Source: Fibrobacterota bacterium
GTDB lineage: Bacteria > Fibrobacterota > Fibrobacteria > UBA11236
Direction: 5' to 3'
DNA: 64,000 nucleotides
NCBI GenBank assembly: GCA_019509785.1
Contig: JAEKLQ010000028.1
Coordinates: 1 to 64,000, forward strand
The translations under genes and the position numbers were made by a program. Positions 52,630 through 61,097 of the stretch are shown here, one piece after another; position 1 is the stretch's first letter; every line of letters begins with the position of its first letter. Below the pieces are notes generated by a model that was not told the DNA's origin, did no database searches, and saw nothing but the letters and a program-made list of their open reading frames with translations.

Positions 52630-54597
52630 TCAGAAAGAAGAGAAACGCAAAGCATCGCCATCGGAGACCAGTACGGTCCGCGATGCCGGATCCAAGGCGA
52701 TGGATCGCCCCGGCCTCGCGCCCGGCACCGGAAGACGTCCGAGGGTCTCCCGGGAGAAGGGGGCGAATACCAGCAAGGAATCGTTTTCGGCGGAAGTCGC
52801 GAAAGCATATCCCCCGAAGAGCCCGCTGGCATCGGCGGCGAGGCGATCAATGGGCGTCGCGGCATCGATGGAATCCGCCGGGCTTAAGTCCGCGTGGAAT
52901 CCCCGTAGCCACCGCGATCCCGGCGACGACCCTCCGACATAGAGCAGGCCGCCCACCCATGCCAGATCGTCCACTTCGCCTTCGGAAAGATCCCGCGCCG
53001 CTTTCACCTTACCGTCCGCTTTCCCGATCAGCAACACATGCCCCCGCACGTTCGGCGCGTTCCCCTCCACCGCGTAATACCCGCCGGGCCCGGAGACCAG
53101 TTTGGGCGATCGACTCTCCGGCTGCGCCCCGTCCCATCCGTAACCTTTCAAGGTATCGATCTCCAACAGGGAGAGATCGGCGGCGAGGAAGCGGGCGAGG
53201 GCCAAGGTTCCATCGCTTAGACGACCTAAGGTAAGCAAGTGGGCCCCATCACGCAAGAGACCGCCCGGTTGCAGTGTGACGGGCACCACACTCTGGACCG
53301 GCGAAGTCCTCCACGCGGCGATGCGGCCGATGCGGTTGGCATCCGGATACGAAATATACAGCGCGTCGCTATCAGCCAGCATTTCTCCGGCATCGAAATA
53401 TTCGGCAGTTAGGGAATCGCCATCATTATTGGCCAAGTCGATCGTTTTTTCGAGAACGGGAGGTCGGGTATCCATCCGGACAAGGTACGCCTTGCCCGCC
53501 TGGTTGAACGGGGTCGACATTACGACGGCGTAGCCGGCCGCTACCGCGACGGAACGGATCTCGCGCTTATCGCCCAAATCGATGGTCCGGAAGGACCCGA
53601 CGGGGGGAATCGCGGTCACGAAGCGGCTTACCGGGCCGGACACGAGGCGAAGCGTGTCCAGCTTCCCGATGCGATCCACCCCTGAAAAGCGCGCGTAGTA
53701 GGCAGCCGGAAGGGCTTCATTCACGGCGATGGCATAACTCCCGTCCTCGCCGGTGAAGCCGGTATAGCCTTTTCCGAAATCCATCGGCTGGGTCGCCAGT
53801 TCCACCCGGATTGCGATTTGCGGAGCTCCCTCGCCCCAATCCACGACCTTACCGCGTAAGAACCGGGGACCTATCGTCAAGAGCACCCGTAGGCTGTCCA
53901 GCGGCGAACCGGCCGAATCCAGGACGACATATGCCGTGTCATGTCCCACGGGAAGGCTCCAGGTTCGGCATACGACCCGCAGGACCGAATCGCGGCCGGG
54001 CGCGGCGGAATCGCCCCCGGAAGATTCCCATGCGGCTTGGATCCAGTCTTCCGAGGTTCTGGCGGTGATTCGGAAAGCCGGCATGTCGCTAACGCGCATC
54101 GAGCCGGGGATGCTGTCCACCACATCCAAATCCCGGCCTTGGAAATGGGGACGCACGTAGGGAGGTGGCGGGTGCAGCGTGTCGGGTGGGGGCGGCGGAG
54201 GTTTCGTCGTATCCTTCGCCACGCAGGTGTCCGTCACCACCCCCATCGTCTCGCCGCCGCGCGACTTCCGCTCGACGAAACAGTTGCCCCGATCGCGCCG
54301 ATAGCCGCGTACGACGTACACGAGGTTGCGACTGCCGTCCGCCGCGCCCACGCCCAGGCTTTCCGGCGATGCCAACGGCCCTTTCCATAAAAGGACCACC
54401 AGGCGGGAGTCCTCCGCGTCTTCGAGCCAGACCTCAACGGAATCGAAGCGCTCCAGCGAATCCCCCCGAAGGGCGGCACGCGCATCGTAGGCATCTTCGG
54501 GGCGGACCAAGGGCTGCTGCAGAAGGCAACCCCATAGCGCGGCCCCGGCGGCGGCGAACATGAGAATGCGGATCCCGGCCCGGATGGCTGCCTTCAT
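52630..54597 (-). CDS. Lipoprotein with beta-propeller-like C-terminus, caspase operon
   Basis: A 655-residue lipoprotein; ATG 54597 overlaps the caspase gene stop (ATGA) and opens a signal peptide with lipobox ALWGC (Cys about 24). Features in order: an N-terminal beta region (about 40-135) with two Cys (NCF, DTC), a Pro-rich linker PPPPPPDTLHPPPPY, and a region with a carboxypeptidase-regulatory-like insert (LRGKVVDWGEGAPQIAIRVELA..GEDGSYAIAV, about 265-320). The last about 320 residues are propeller-like repeats (SVAVAAGYAVVMSTPF, DALYISYPDANRIG, LAWVGGLLYVGG). No enzymatic motif. It may display or tether a partner at the outer membrane. Confidence 0.72.
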   Translation of the reverse strand: MKAAIRAGIRILMFAAAGAALWGCLLQQPLVRPEDAYDARAALRGDSLERFDSVEVWLEDAEDSRLVVLLWKGPLASPESLGVGAADGSRNLVYVVRGYRRDRGNCFVERKSRGGETMGVVTDTCVAKDTTKPPPPPPDTLHPPPPYVRPHFQGRDLDVVDSIPGSMRVSDMPAFRITARTSEDWIQAAWESSGGDSAAPGRDSVLRVVCRTWSLPVGHDTAYVVLDSAGSPLDSLRVLLTIGPRFLRGKVVDWGEGAPQIAIRVELATQPMDFGKGYTGFTGEDGSYAIAVNEALPAAYYARFSGVDRIGKLDTLRLVSGPVSRFVTAIPPVGSFRTIDLGDKREIRSVAVAAGYAVVMSTPFNQAGKAYLVRMDTRPPVLEKTIDLANNDGDSLTAEYFDAGEMLADSDALYISYPDANRIGRIAAWRTSPVQSVVPVTLQPGGLLRDGAHLLTLGRLSDGTLALARFLAADLSLLEIDTLKGYGWDGAQPESRSPKLVSGPGGYYAVEGNAPNVRGHVLLIGKADGKVKAARDLSEGEVDDLAWVGGLLYVGGSSPGSRWLRGFHADLSPADSIDAATPIDRLAADASGLFGGYAFATSAENDSLLVFAPFSRETLGRLPVPGARPGRSIALDPASRTVLVSDGDALRFSSF

Positions 54598-56138
54598 GGC
54601 CCGAACCTTAAGGAAAAGGATACCGGGAAGGCGGCGACGCGATCCAATCCGCCTCCCGCCGTGCGGCTGAAGAACCATCCCGCCCCGGCGGAGACCGTGG
54701 CCGCGAATCCGGATCCCAGGGCGCGCTCCAGCCCTAAGGCCGCGAAACTACCCAGCAGATCCGCGCGCGGCAACTCCGACCCGTTCACCTCCTGCCCGAT
54801 GGACCAGTATTCCGCCCGCGGGCCGAGGAAGATCGATCCCGCCCTGGAGTAACTCCAATAATACCGTACCTCGCCCGATACCCCCAGCCCGCCCTGCTCC
54901 AGGCGGCCGCCCTCGCCCATGGCGGCGGACTTCGCGAGGTACAGGCCCGCCAAGCCCGCTCCCCAAGGCCCGACGTTCCCCATCAGCCCGGCCTCCAGGG
55001 CCAAAGCCGATCGCCCGCGCCCCGGAAAGGCCGGATACCACCGGGGCTGGGCCGCGATCTGCATGGGATCCCGCGAGGCGAAGGCCTGCGGATAGCTCCG
55101 GAAGCCGCCCTTGGCCCCCGGTTGCTCCCGTCCTGCCGGCCGGAAATCCTCCGGGCCCAAGGCGGCGCTCTTGCCGCGGCGGAGATCGGCGAATCCCACT
55201 TCGCTCCGTCCCCGGTAGATGAGGTAGGCCGAACGCGGCAGCGCCAGCTTAACCCCTTCCGGATCCGAAAGGCGGAACTCGGCGACCTGGGTCCCGTCTT
55301 CGGCTTGCAGGATCCGGTATTCGTCCGCGGGCATCCCCTGCAAGGTCAGGAAGGCTTGGCCCAGTTCCAGGCGCGTAAGCACTACGTTGTCCGAGCCGCG
55401 CGCTTGCACGTCGAATCCGGGCGTTTGCACCGTCCCCTTGTCCCCGGCCAAGCGCCGCCGCAAGGAGGCTTGCGTGAAGGCGTACGCTTCCCACAAGGTG
55501 ATTTTCCCGTCGCGATCGAAATCGGCCGCGCCGCGCAATGCGGTGACGAAGAAATGCGTGAACAACGATCCCTGCAACTCTTTGCTTTCCTGGGACAGCT
55601 CCCCGGCGGAACTGGAGGTCAGGATGGCGGACCCGTTTACGCTCAGTTCGTCCCGGTAGCGGATGGGAACGGGATCGGCCAGGCCCGCGCCCTTGGCTTG
55701 GATCAGGGATCCGCTGAAACAGGCATCGGCGACCAGGAGCTTGAAGTCCGCTTCCAGGCCGGCGAAATACTCGCGGACTTCCGAGAGAGGCAGGCTCGCG
55801 CCTTCCATATGCAAGGCCTCGTCCGATCCATGGCCGGAAAAGTAGAGGAGGATCTGGCACTTGCGGCCTTGGCCTTTCAGGGCCTTCACCCGCTCGCGGA
55901 TGGACTTCAAGGCCAGCCGGACCTTGTCCACGTCCGCATCGAGCAACAGGGTTCCGGAGCCCTTGTCCAAGCCTCCCAATTGCGATAGCGCGGAAAAGAC
56001 CTGCTCCGCATCCCGGGTGGCGTAGCTCAGGGTCTTTTCATCGGAAAGCCCCTGGTTATCGCCGACCACCAGGGCCAGCCGATCGAGGCCGCAGGCGGGC
56101 AAGCTGAGTCCCAGGACCCCGGCTGCCAACCACTTCAT
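54594..56138 (-). CDS. Caspase-family (C14-like) lipoprotein with EF-hand and beta-rich C-terminus
   Basis: A 514-residue exported protein with a short signal peptide ending in lipobox LPAC (Cys about 16). The caspase-like domain spans about 20-250: RLALVVGDNQG, catalytic His in LLYFSGHGSDE (about 101) and Cys in LLVADACFSGSL (about 142). An EF-hand/dockerin-like loop FDRDGKITLWEAY follows at about 208. Then comes a DUF-like beta region (about 275-330). The last about 130 residues look like membrane beta-strands (SGEVRYYWSYSRAGSIFLGPRAEYW, FPVSFSLRFGP), ending in a hydrophobic barrel-like signature. ATG 56138 overlaps the anti-sigma stop. The active-site pair is intact, so it is probably a live protease. 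Confidence 0.82.
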   Translation of the reverse strand: MKWLAAGVLGLSLPACGLDRLALVVGDNQGLSDEKTLSYATRDAEQVFSALSQLGGLDKGSGTLLLDADVDKVRLALKSIRERVKALKGQGRKCQILLYFSGHGSDEALHMEGASLPLSEVREYFAGLEADFKLLVADACFSGSLIQAKGAGLADPVPIRYRDELSVNGSAILTSSSAGELSQESKELQGSLFTHFFVTALRGAADFDRDGKITLWEAYAFTQASLRRRLAGDKGTVQTPGFDVQARGSDNVVLTRLELGQAFLTLQGMPADEYRILQAEDGTQVAEFRLSDPEGVKLALPRSAYLIYRGRSEVGFADLRRGKSAALGPEDFRPAGREQPGAKGGFRSYPQAFASRDPMQIAAQPRWYPAFPGRGRSALALEAGLMGNVGPWGAGLAGLYLAKSAAMGEGGRLEQGGLGVSGEVRYYWSYSRAGSIFLGPRAEYWSIGQEVNGSELPRADLLGSFAALGLERALGSGFAATVSAGAGWFFSRTAGGGLDRVAAFPVSFSLRFGP

Positions 56139-56872
56139 GGGGAATTCAAAAGCAAGAAGGGACGCATATGCAATCCGGCGACGGCTTTGCCTTCGGCCTG
56201 CGCCCGCGCGGCTCGGGAATCGAAGGTTCCGTAAGACCATATGCAATAGAGACGTTCGCGTTGCCACCCACGTTCCAAAATAAGGCTATGGGGCAGGTTT
56301 TCGCCTCGGGGGTTTCCTAGCGGCCGGCCTTGGCCTTCGTCCATATAGGTTTGCAAGGCGCCTTCGTCGTCGCGGTAGAGGACGGCGAAATGGACCGGTC
56401 TATCCGCGATTATGCCCAATTGCAGGGTGTCTCCCGGCTTGCAGGCCACGCTATCGCCGGAGGCCCGGCCGTTCACGAACAAATGGAATTCGGCCGAGCC
56501 CTTGGCCGACAAATCCGAGGGCGAAGGGGTCCAGGGAACGCGTAGGGCCACGATGGCCAGGATCAGGAGGGCGGCGATTGCGATGGCGGGCCGGGGGGAG
56601 AGCGAATCCCAAAACGCCCGCAATGCGCTTTTCGCGGGGGCCCTGGCCGACCGGGCCCGGCGCGTGGCCGAGAAGTATTCCCAGCTCGGGTATTTCGCCG
56701 CGAAAGCATCCCGCGCGGCCGTCGCTTCGCGCAACTTCGCGGCGCAGTCCGGACAGGCTTGCACGTGGCTTTCCAAGGCGGACCGATCCGCCGGCGAGGC
56801 TTCCCCGGCCAGGAATTCCGCCAGGGCGAGGCGCGACGGATGCGGTCCCGTGGATGCGTGGATAGGCTTCAC
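56135..56872 (-). CDS. Membrane anti-sigma factor with extracytoplasmic DUF4384-like domain
   Basis: Single-pass protein of 245 residues. The N-terminal zinc-finger anti-sigma domain has the H-x3-C-x2-C motif HVQACPDC (about 32-39). A transmembrane helix lies at about 94-112 (PAIAIAALLILAIVALRV). The C-terminal periplasmic part reads ACKPGDTLQLGIIADRPVHFAVLYRDDEGALQTYMD and resembles DUF4384 domains found in anti-sigma proteins next to caspase genes in myxobacteria. It overlaps the sigma gene by ATGA, the usual cognate-pair arrangement. Confidence 0.85.
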   Translation of the reverse strand: MKPIHASTGPHPSRLALAEFLAGEASPADRSALESHVQACPDCAAKLREATAARDAFAAKYPSWEYFSATRRARSARAPAKSALRAFWDSLSPRPAIAIAALLILAIVALRVPWTPSPSDLSAKGSAEFHLFVNGRASGDSVACKPGDTLQLGIIADRPVHFAVLYRDDEGALQTYMDEGQGRPLGNPRGENLPHSLILERGWQRERLYCIWSYGTFDSRAARAQAEGKAVAGLHMRPFLLLNSP

Positions 56873-57507
56873 CGGTAGCGCTCCATCTTCGCCTTGAAGG
56901 CGGTCACCTTGCGATGGATGGTCGTGCGCGAGATGCCGAGCTTCTCAACCACCTCTTCCTGCGTCAACCCTTCCAAGTAGAGCAGGAAAACGATTTCCAC
57001 GGTTTCCCGATCGGCTTCCCGGGTGATGCGCTCCACCAAAAGGCATGCGTCCATATGTTCTTCCGGGGAAGCGTGCAGCATCTCCTCGAAATCCGGGACG
57101 CCGGCCCCGTCCACCTCGAATTTCCGTTTGCGGAACAATTGGATGCATTCGTTCACGGCGATACGGTAGATCCAGGAGTAGATGCGGCTTTGTCCCTTGA
57201 ACCCGGCGAGGTTTTGCTGGACCTTGATGAACACCTGGTTGACCATGTCCTCCGCGTCTTCCTTATTGCGGACGTACTTCATGCAAACCCAATAGATCGA
57301 CGCGGCGTATTTGCGATATAACGCGCCTATCTCGACGCTGGCTTCCGGCTCCTCGGGGGACTCCGCCGCCCGCATGGCCGGAAGGGATTCGTCTTTATGT
57401 CCGGGCGTTTCGGGACCGATGGAAAAGGCATGCAAAAGCCGGCGGGACAAGCGCAGAAGCTTGCCTATGGCCTTGCCCTGTCCACCGATCCAGACGGCGC
57501 TTATCAT
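56869..57507 (-). CDS. ECF-type RNA polymerase sigma factor
   Basis: Sigma-70 family protein of 212 residues. Region 2 is LYRKYAASIYWVCMKYVRNKEDAEDMVNQVFIKVQQNLAGF..RIYSWIYRIAVNECIQLFRKRK, and region 4 is VFLLYLEGLTQEEVVEKLGISRTTIHRKVTAFKAKM with its HTH. The first about 55 residues are an extra variable leader. It heads the sigma/anti-sigma/caspase/lipoprotein/giant-protein operon. A thrS gene is divergent across 174 bases. No convincing ECF-type promoter could be read upstream, so autoregulation is unproven. Confidence 0.9.
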   Translation of the reverse strand: MISAVWIGGQGKAIGKLLRLSRRLLHAFSIGPETPGHKDESLPAMRAAESPEEPEASVEIGALYRKYAASIYWVCMKYVRNKEDAEDMVNQVFIKVQQNLAGFKGQSRIYSWIYRIAVNECIQLFRKRKFEVDGAGVPDFEEMLHASPEEHMDACLLVERITREADRETVEIVFLLYLEGLTQEEVVEKLGISRTTIHRKVTAFKAKMERYR

Positions 57508-57681
57508 TTGGATGCGCTAGCTCCCGGGATTGTTCCGCGCTTGCGCAAAAGGCCCGCGGCGGATGCGCCAAAGCTACTTAAAATCGGGGGGCGAACCGCA
57601 TTCCGTCGTAGAGCGCCATTTGAGCCCGGTCCCCATTCTTTTTAATTTCCGAGGTTTCGGCCAACCCGGGAGTTAGACGCC

Positions 57682-59613
57682 GTGCCCAACATCAAGGTCA
57701 CCCTGCCCAACGATTCCGTCCTCGAAGTCGAGGCCGGATCTACCATCCTCGACGTGGTCAAGAAAATCGGCCCCGGTCTGGCCAAGAGCGCTATCGCCGC
57801 CATTTACAATGGTAAGGAAATGGATTTGTCCCGCACCCTCCATGAGGACGGGTCCTTGCGCGTGCTTACCACCCAGAATCCCGAGGCCCTGGAGATCATC
57901 CGCCATTCCACCGCGCATCTCATGGCCATGGCGGTTACCGAATTGTTCCCCGGCACCATGCTGACCATCGGGCCGGTGATCGAGAACGGCTTCTACTACG
58001 ATTTCGATTCGCCCCACAAGTTCAGCCCGGAGGATTTCCCCGTCATCGAGGAGAAGATGCGGGAATTGGCCAAGAAGGATTTCCCGGTGGTCCGTTCCGT
58101 CAAGCCCCGCTCCGAGGCCATCGCCTATTACAAGGACCCCGCCCATCGCGAGCCCTACAAGGTCGAGATGATGGAAGAGTGGACGGACGATACCGTTTCC
58201 TTCTACCAGCAGGGCCCCTTCGGCGACTTGTGCCGCGGTCCGCACGTGCCCTCGACCGGCAAGCTTGGCCATTTCAAGCTGCTCTCGGTGGCCGGCGCCT
58301 ATTGGCGCGGCGATGAGAAGCGCCCCATGCTGCAGCGTATCTACGCAACCGCTTTCACCAACAAGGAAGACCTGGAAAAGCATCTCTTCATGCTTGACGA
58401 GGCCAAAAAGCGCGATCACCGCAAGCTGGGCCGGGAGTTGAACTATTTCCATCTCGAGGAAGGTTCGCCCGGGATGGTCTTCTGGCATGCGCGCGGCTGG
58501 CGCCTTTACGTGAAGCTCATGGATTACATCCGCGCCAAGCTGAATCGCAAGGGCTATGTCGAAGTGCGGACCCCCGAGATCGTGGACAAGCAGATCTTCG
58601 TGAAGAGCGGGCACGTGGCGAATTATTCGCATAATATGTTCTTCACCGAGAGCGAGAACCGCGAGTACGCCATTAAGCCCATGAACTGCCCCTGCCACGT
58701 GGAAGTATTCAAGCAAGGCATGAAGTCGTTCCGCGATTTGCCCATCCGCATGGCCGAGTTCGGCAAATGCCATCGCAACGAACTGGCCGGCACCATGCAC
58801 GGCCTCATGCGCGTGCGCGGCTTCACCCAGGACGATGCGCACATCTTCTGCACCAAGGATCAGATCGCGTCCGAGGTCGCCGACTTCTGCGGGCTCCTGC
58901 ACGAGGTCTACGCCGATTTCGGATTCTCGGATATCATCGTCAAGCTGGCCGATCGTCCCACGCCGGACAAGCGCGTCGGGACCGACGCCGACTGGGACAT
59001 GGCGGAAGAAGCCTTGCGCGAAGCTTGCCGACGGGCCAAGCTGGAGTTCGTGATGAACCCGGGCGACGGCGCCTTCTATGGGCCCAAGCTCGAGTTCACC
59101 CTGAAGGATTCCTTGGGCCGCCATTGGCAATGCGGAACCATCCAGGTGGACTTCAATACCGCCGAACGCTTGGGCGGCGAATACGTGGGTTCGGACGGGG
59201 GCAAGCAGGCTCCCGTCATGCTGCATCGGGCCGTGTTCGGATCCTTGGAACGCTTCATCGCCATCCTGATGGAAAATTTCGCCGGCGATTTGCCCTTATG
59301 GATAAATCCCCAACAAATCCGTATCCTGCCGGTCTCGGAAAAGTTCCTGGACTATAGCCGGATGATTAACGAGCGCTTCCTGGATGCCGGAATGATATCG
59401 GAAGTGGACGAGCGGAACGACAAAATCGGGTTCAAGATCCGGGAAGGTGAACGGGAAAAGGTCCCTTACCTGGTGATTTTGGGGGAAAAAGAGCAGCAAT
59501 CCGGCAAAATCACCCTGCGGAAGCGGAAAATCGGGGACTTGGGCGCCTTTTCCTTAGACGAAGCCTTGGAAAAAATTAAATTGGAAGTTTCCTCTAAAGG
59601 GGTGGAGCCTTAA
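57682..59613 (+). CDS. thrS: Threonyl-tRNA synthetase
   Basis: Class II synthetase of 643 residues. TGS domain (1-60: PNIKVTLPNDSVLEVEAGSTILDVVKKIG), second-additional/editing domain with HSTAHLMAMAV and the CRGPHVPSTG segment, catalytic core with the Zn ligand in MNCPCHVEVFK (Cys about 336), RMAEFGKCHRNEL, GFTQDDAHIFC and GDGAFYGPKLEF, then the anticodon-binding domain. GTG start with GGGAG upstream. It heads the thrS-infC-rpmI-rplT cluster. Confidence 0.97.
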   Translation: MPNIKVTLPNDSVLEVEAGSTILDVVKKIGPGLAKSAIAAIYNGKEMDLSRTLHEDGSLRVLTTQNPEALEIIRHSTAHLMAMAVTELFPGTMLTIGPVIENGFYYDFDSPHKFSPEDFPVIEEKMRELAKKDFPVVRSVKPRSEAIAYYKDPAHREPYKVEMMEEWTDDTVSFYQQGPFGDLCRGPHVPSTGKLGHFKLLSVAGAYWRGDEKRPMLQRIYATAFTNKEDLEKHLFMLDEAKKRDHRKLGRELNYFHLEEGSPGMVFWHARGWRLYVKLMDYIRAKLNRKGYVEVRTPEIVDKQIFVKSGHVANYSHNMFFTESENREYAIKPMNCPCHVEVFKQGMKSFRDLPIRMAEFGKCHRNELAGTMHGLMRVRGFTQDDAHIFCTKDQIASEVADFCGLLHEVYADFGFSDIIVKLADRPTPDKRVGTDADWDMAEEALREACRRAKLEFVMNPGDGAFYGPKLEFTLKDSLGRHWQCGTIQVDFNTAERLGGEYVGSDGGKQAPVMLHRAVFGSLERFIAILMENFAGDLPLWINPQQIRILPVSEKFLDYSRMINERFLDAGMISEVDERNDKIGFKIREGEREKVPYLVILGEKEQQSGKITLRKRKIGDLGAFSLDEALEKIKLEVSSKGVEP

Positions 59614-59732
59614 AACGGTTCGACTTCCCGGGAATGGGACCGGCAGGGAATTCTATCCGCCAGGTCCCCGCCTCCCTAAAAGAGTCCCAAGGGTTCTTAA
59701 GAGGCGAAGTTAGGTTCAGCGAAAGGTAAAGA

Positions 59733-60434
59733 TTGCAGAGACGACCGTTTTTCAGCGCCCCCAAAGAAACCATCCGCATCAACGAACATATCCGCACCTA
59801 TGAGGTGCGAGTCATCGACGCCGATGGGAAACAGCTCGGGGTGCTCACGGTTCCGGCCGCCTTGGAAAGAGCCAAGGAGCGGGGCCTCGACCTGGTTGAA
59901 GTGAGCCCTACCGCCCAGCCTCCGGTTTGCCGGATCATGGATTTCGGCAAGTACAAATACGAAATCTCCAAAAAGGCAAAGGCATCCAAGGCCAAGCAGC
60001 ACGTCATCAAGGTCAAGGAGATCAAGTTCCATCCCAAGACGGGAGAAAATGACTATAATTACCGCCTCGTTCAGGCGAAAGAATTCCTGGAAAAGGGATT
60101 CAAGGTCAAGGCTACGGTGGTTTTCCGTGGCCGCGAAATGGCCCACATCGAATTCGGGGCCCGCTGGCTCAAGAAGATGACGGTGGATCTGAACGGGATC
60201 GGTCAGGCGGAAACGGGCTCCATCCAGGAAGGCCGTAACGTCACGACGATTTTCGCGCCGGTGAAGCACCATGTGCAGCCTGTCGCCAAGCCTAAGGTTC
60301 CCGGAGTACCGGGAGCCGCTCCCGCGCCTGCGGGGGCTAAGCCTGCGGCGGAAGCGGATGGGGTTGCGGCGCCAGAGGTTGCCAAACCCGCTCCCGGCGA
60401 AAGCAAGGCAGCGGCTCCGGCCAACCAGGCCTGA
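59733..60434 (+). CDS. infC: Translation initiation factor IF-3 with Ala/Pro tail, TTG start
   Basis: IF-3 of 233 residues: N-terminal domain INEHIRTYEVRVIDADGKQLGVL, linker, and C-terminal domain VKEIKFHPKTGENDYNYRLVQAKEFLEKGFKVKATVVFRGREMAH. An additional about 50-residue Ala/Pro/Lys-rich tail follows KHHVQPVAKPK. No ATG or GTG precedes the conserved N-terminus; TTG 59733 with AAAGG upstream is the best start. Rare start codons in infC are known from enterobacteria (AUU), where IF-3 represses its own translation. Confidence 0.93.
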   Translation: MQRRPFFSAPKETIRINEHIRTYEVRVIDADGKQLGVLTVPAALERAKERGLDLVEVSPTAQPPVCRIMDFGKYKYEISKKAKASKAKQHVIKVKEIKFHPKTGENDYNYRLVQAKEFLEKGFKVKATVVFRGREMAHIEFGARWLKKMTVDLNGIGQAETGSIQEGRNVTTIFAPVKHHVQPVAKPKVPGVPGAAPAPAGAKPAAEADGVAAPEVAKPAPGESKAAAPANQA

Positions 60435-60464
60435 GACTAGAGAATTTCGAAGGAGAGGTATCCA

Positions 60465-60665
60465 GTGCCGAAGATGAAGACCCACAGCGGAGCCAAGAAG
60501 CGGTTCAAAGTCACCGCCACCGGCAAGCTGAAGCGCAAGGGCGCGAACAAGAACCACATCATGGGCAAGAAGAAGCCCGAGATGAAGCGCCGCCAGGGCG
60601 GCGCCTTTTACGTGGGCCCCACCGAAGCGCCGCGCATGAAGCGCCTGCTCGCCATCGGCGGCTGA
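60465..60665 (+). CDS. rpmI: Ribosomal protein L35
   Basis: A 66-residue basic protein with [31 protein letters not shown], the bL35 signature. GTG start with AGGAGAGG upstream; 30 bases after infC and 25 before rplT. Confidence 0.97.
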   Translation: MPKMKTHSGAKKRFKVTATGKLKRKGANKNHIMGKKKPEMKRRQGGAFYVGPTEAPRMKRLLAIGG

Positions 60666-60690
60666 GCGCATAGAGTTTTAGGAGTAAGCC

Positions 60691-61041
60691 ATGCCCAGAA
60701 GTAAACCAAGTGTAGCCTCACGCGCGCGTCGCAAGAAAATCCTCAAGCGCGCCAAGGGTTTCTACGGACGCCGCAAGTCCAATCTCAAGCTCGCGAAGGA
60801 AGCGGTCGACAAGTCCCGCAAATTCGCGACCGAACATCGTCACGATAAGAAGTCGGCTTACCGCAGCCTGTGGACCGTGCGCATCAACGCCGCGGCCCGC
60901 GAGCTCGGGACCACTTACTCGCGTCTGATCTCGGGCCTCAAGAAGGCCGCCATCAGCCTCGATCGCAAGATCCTGGCCGACCTGGCCCTGTCCGATTCCT
61001 CCGCCTTCGCCAAGGTGGTGGAAGCCGCGAAGGCCAAGTAA
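60691..61041 (+). CDS. rplT: Ribosomal protein L20
   Basis: A 116-residue bL20: ARRKKILKRAKGFYGRRKSNLKLAKEAVDKSRKFATEHRHDKKSAYRSLWTVRINAAARELG. SD TAGGAG lies 6 bases upstream of the ATG. In E. coli bL20 represses rpmI-rplT through an upstream pseudoknot; whether the infC/rpmI leader here does the same was not resolved. Confidence 0.97.
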   Translation: MPRSKPSVASRARRKKILKRAKGFYGRRKSNLKLAKEAVDKSRKFATEHRHDKKSAYRSLWTVRINAAARELGTTYSRLISGLKKAAISLDRKILADLALSDSSAFAKVVEAAKAK

Positions 61042-61062
61042 GCGGAGCATCCATCGCTTTGG

Positions 61063-61094
61063 AAAGCCGGGGTCCCTAAAGGATCCCGGCTTTT
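61063..61094 (+). terminator. Intrinsic terminator after rplT
   Basis: AAAGCCGGGGTCC-CTAAA-GGATCCCGGCTTTT, a near-perfect 12-bp stem followed by TTTTCGTTTA, 22 bases after the rplT stop. Confidence 0.85.
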
Positions 61095-61097
61095 CGT

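Noticed and set aside
57508-57681. ECF-type promoter (GGAAC with a -10 element) for the sigma operon
   Set aside because: A GGAAC lies near 57535 on the minus strand, but no matching -10 occurs at suitable spacing and the start would fall on the start codon.
57673-59226. 517-residue minus-strand frame opposite thrS
   Set aside because: Shadow of a conserved synthetase gene.
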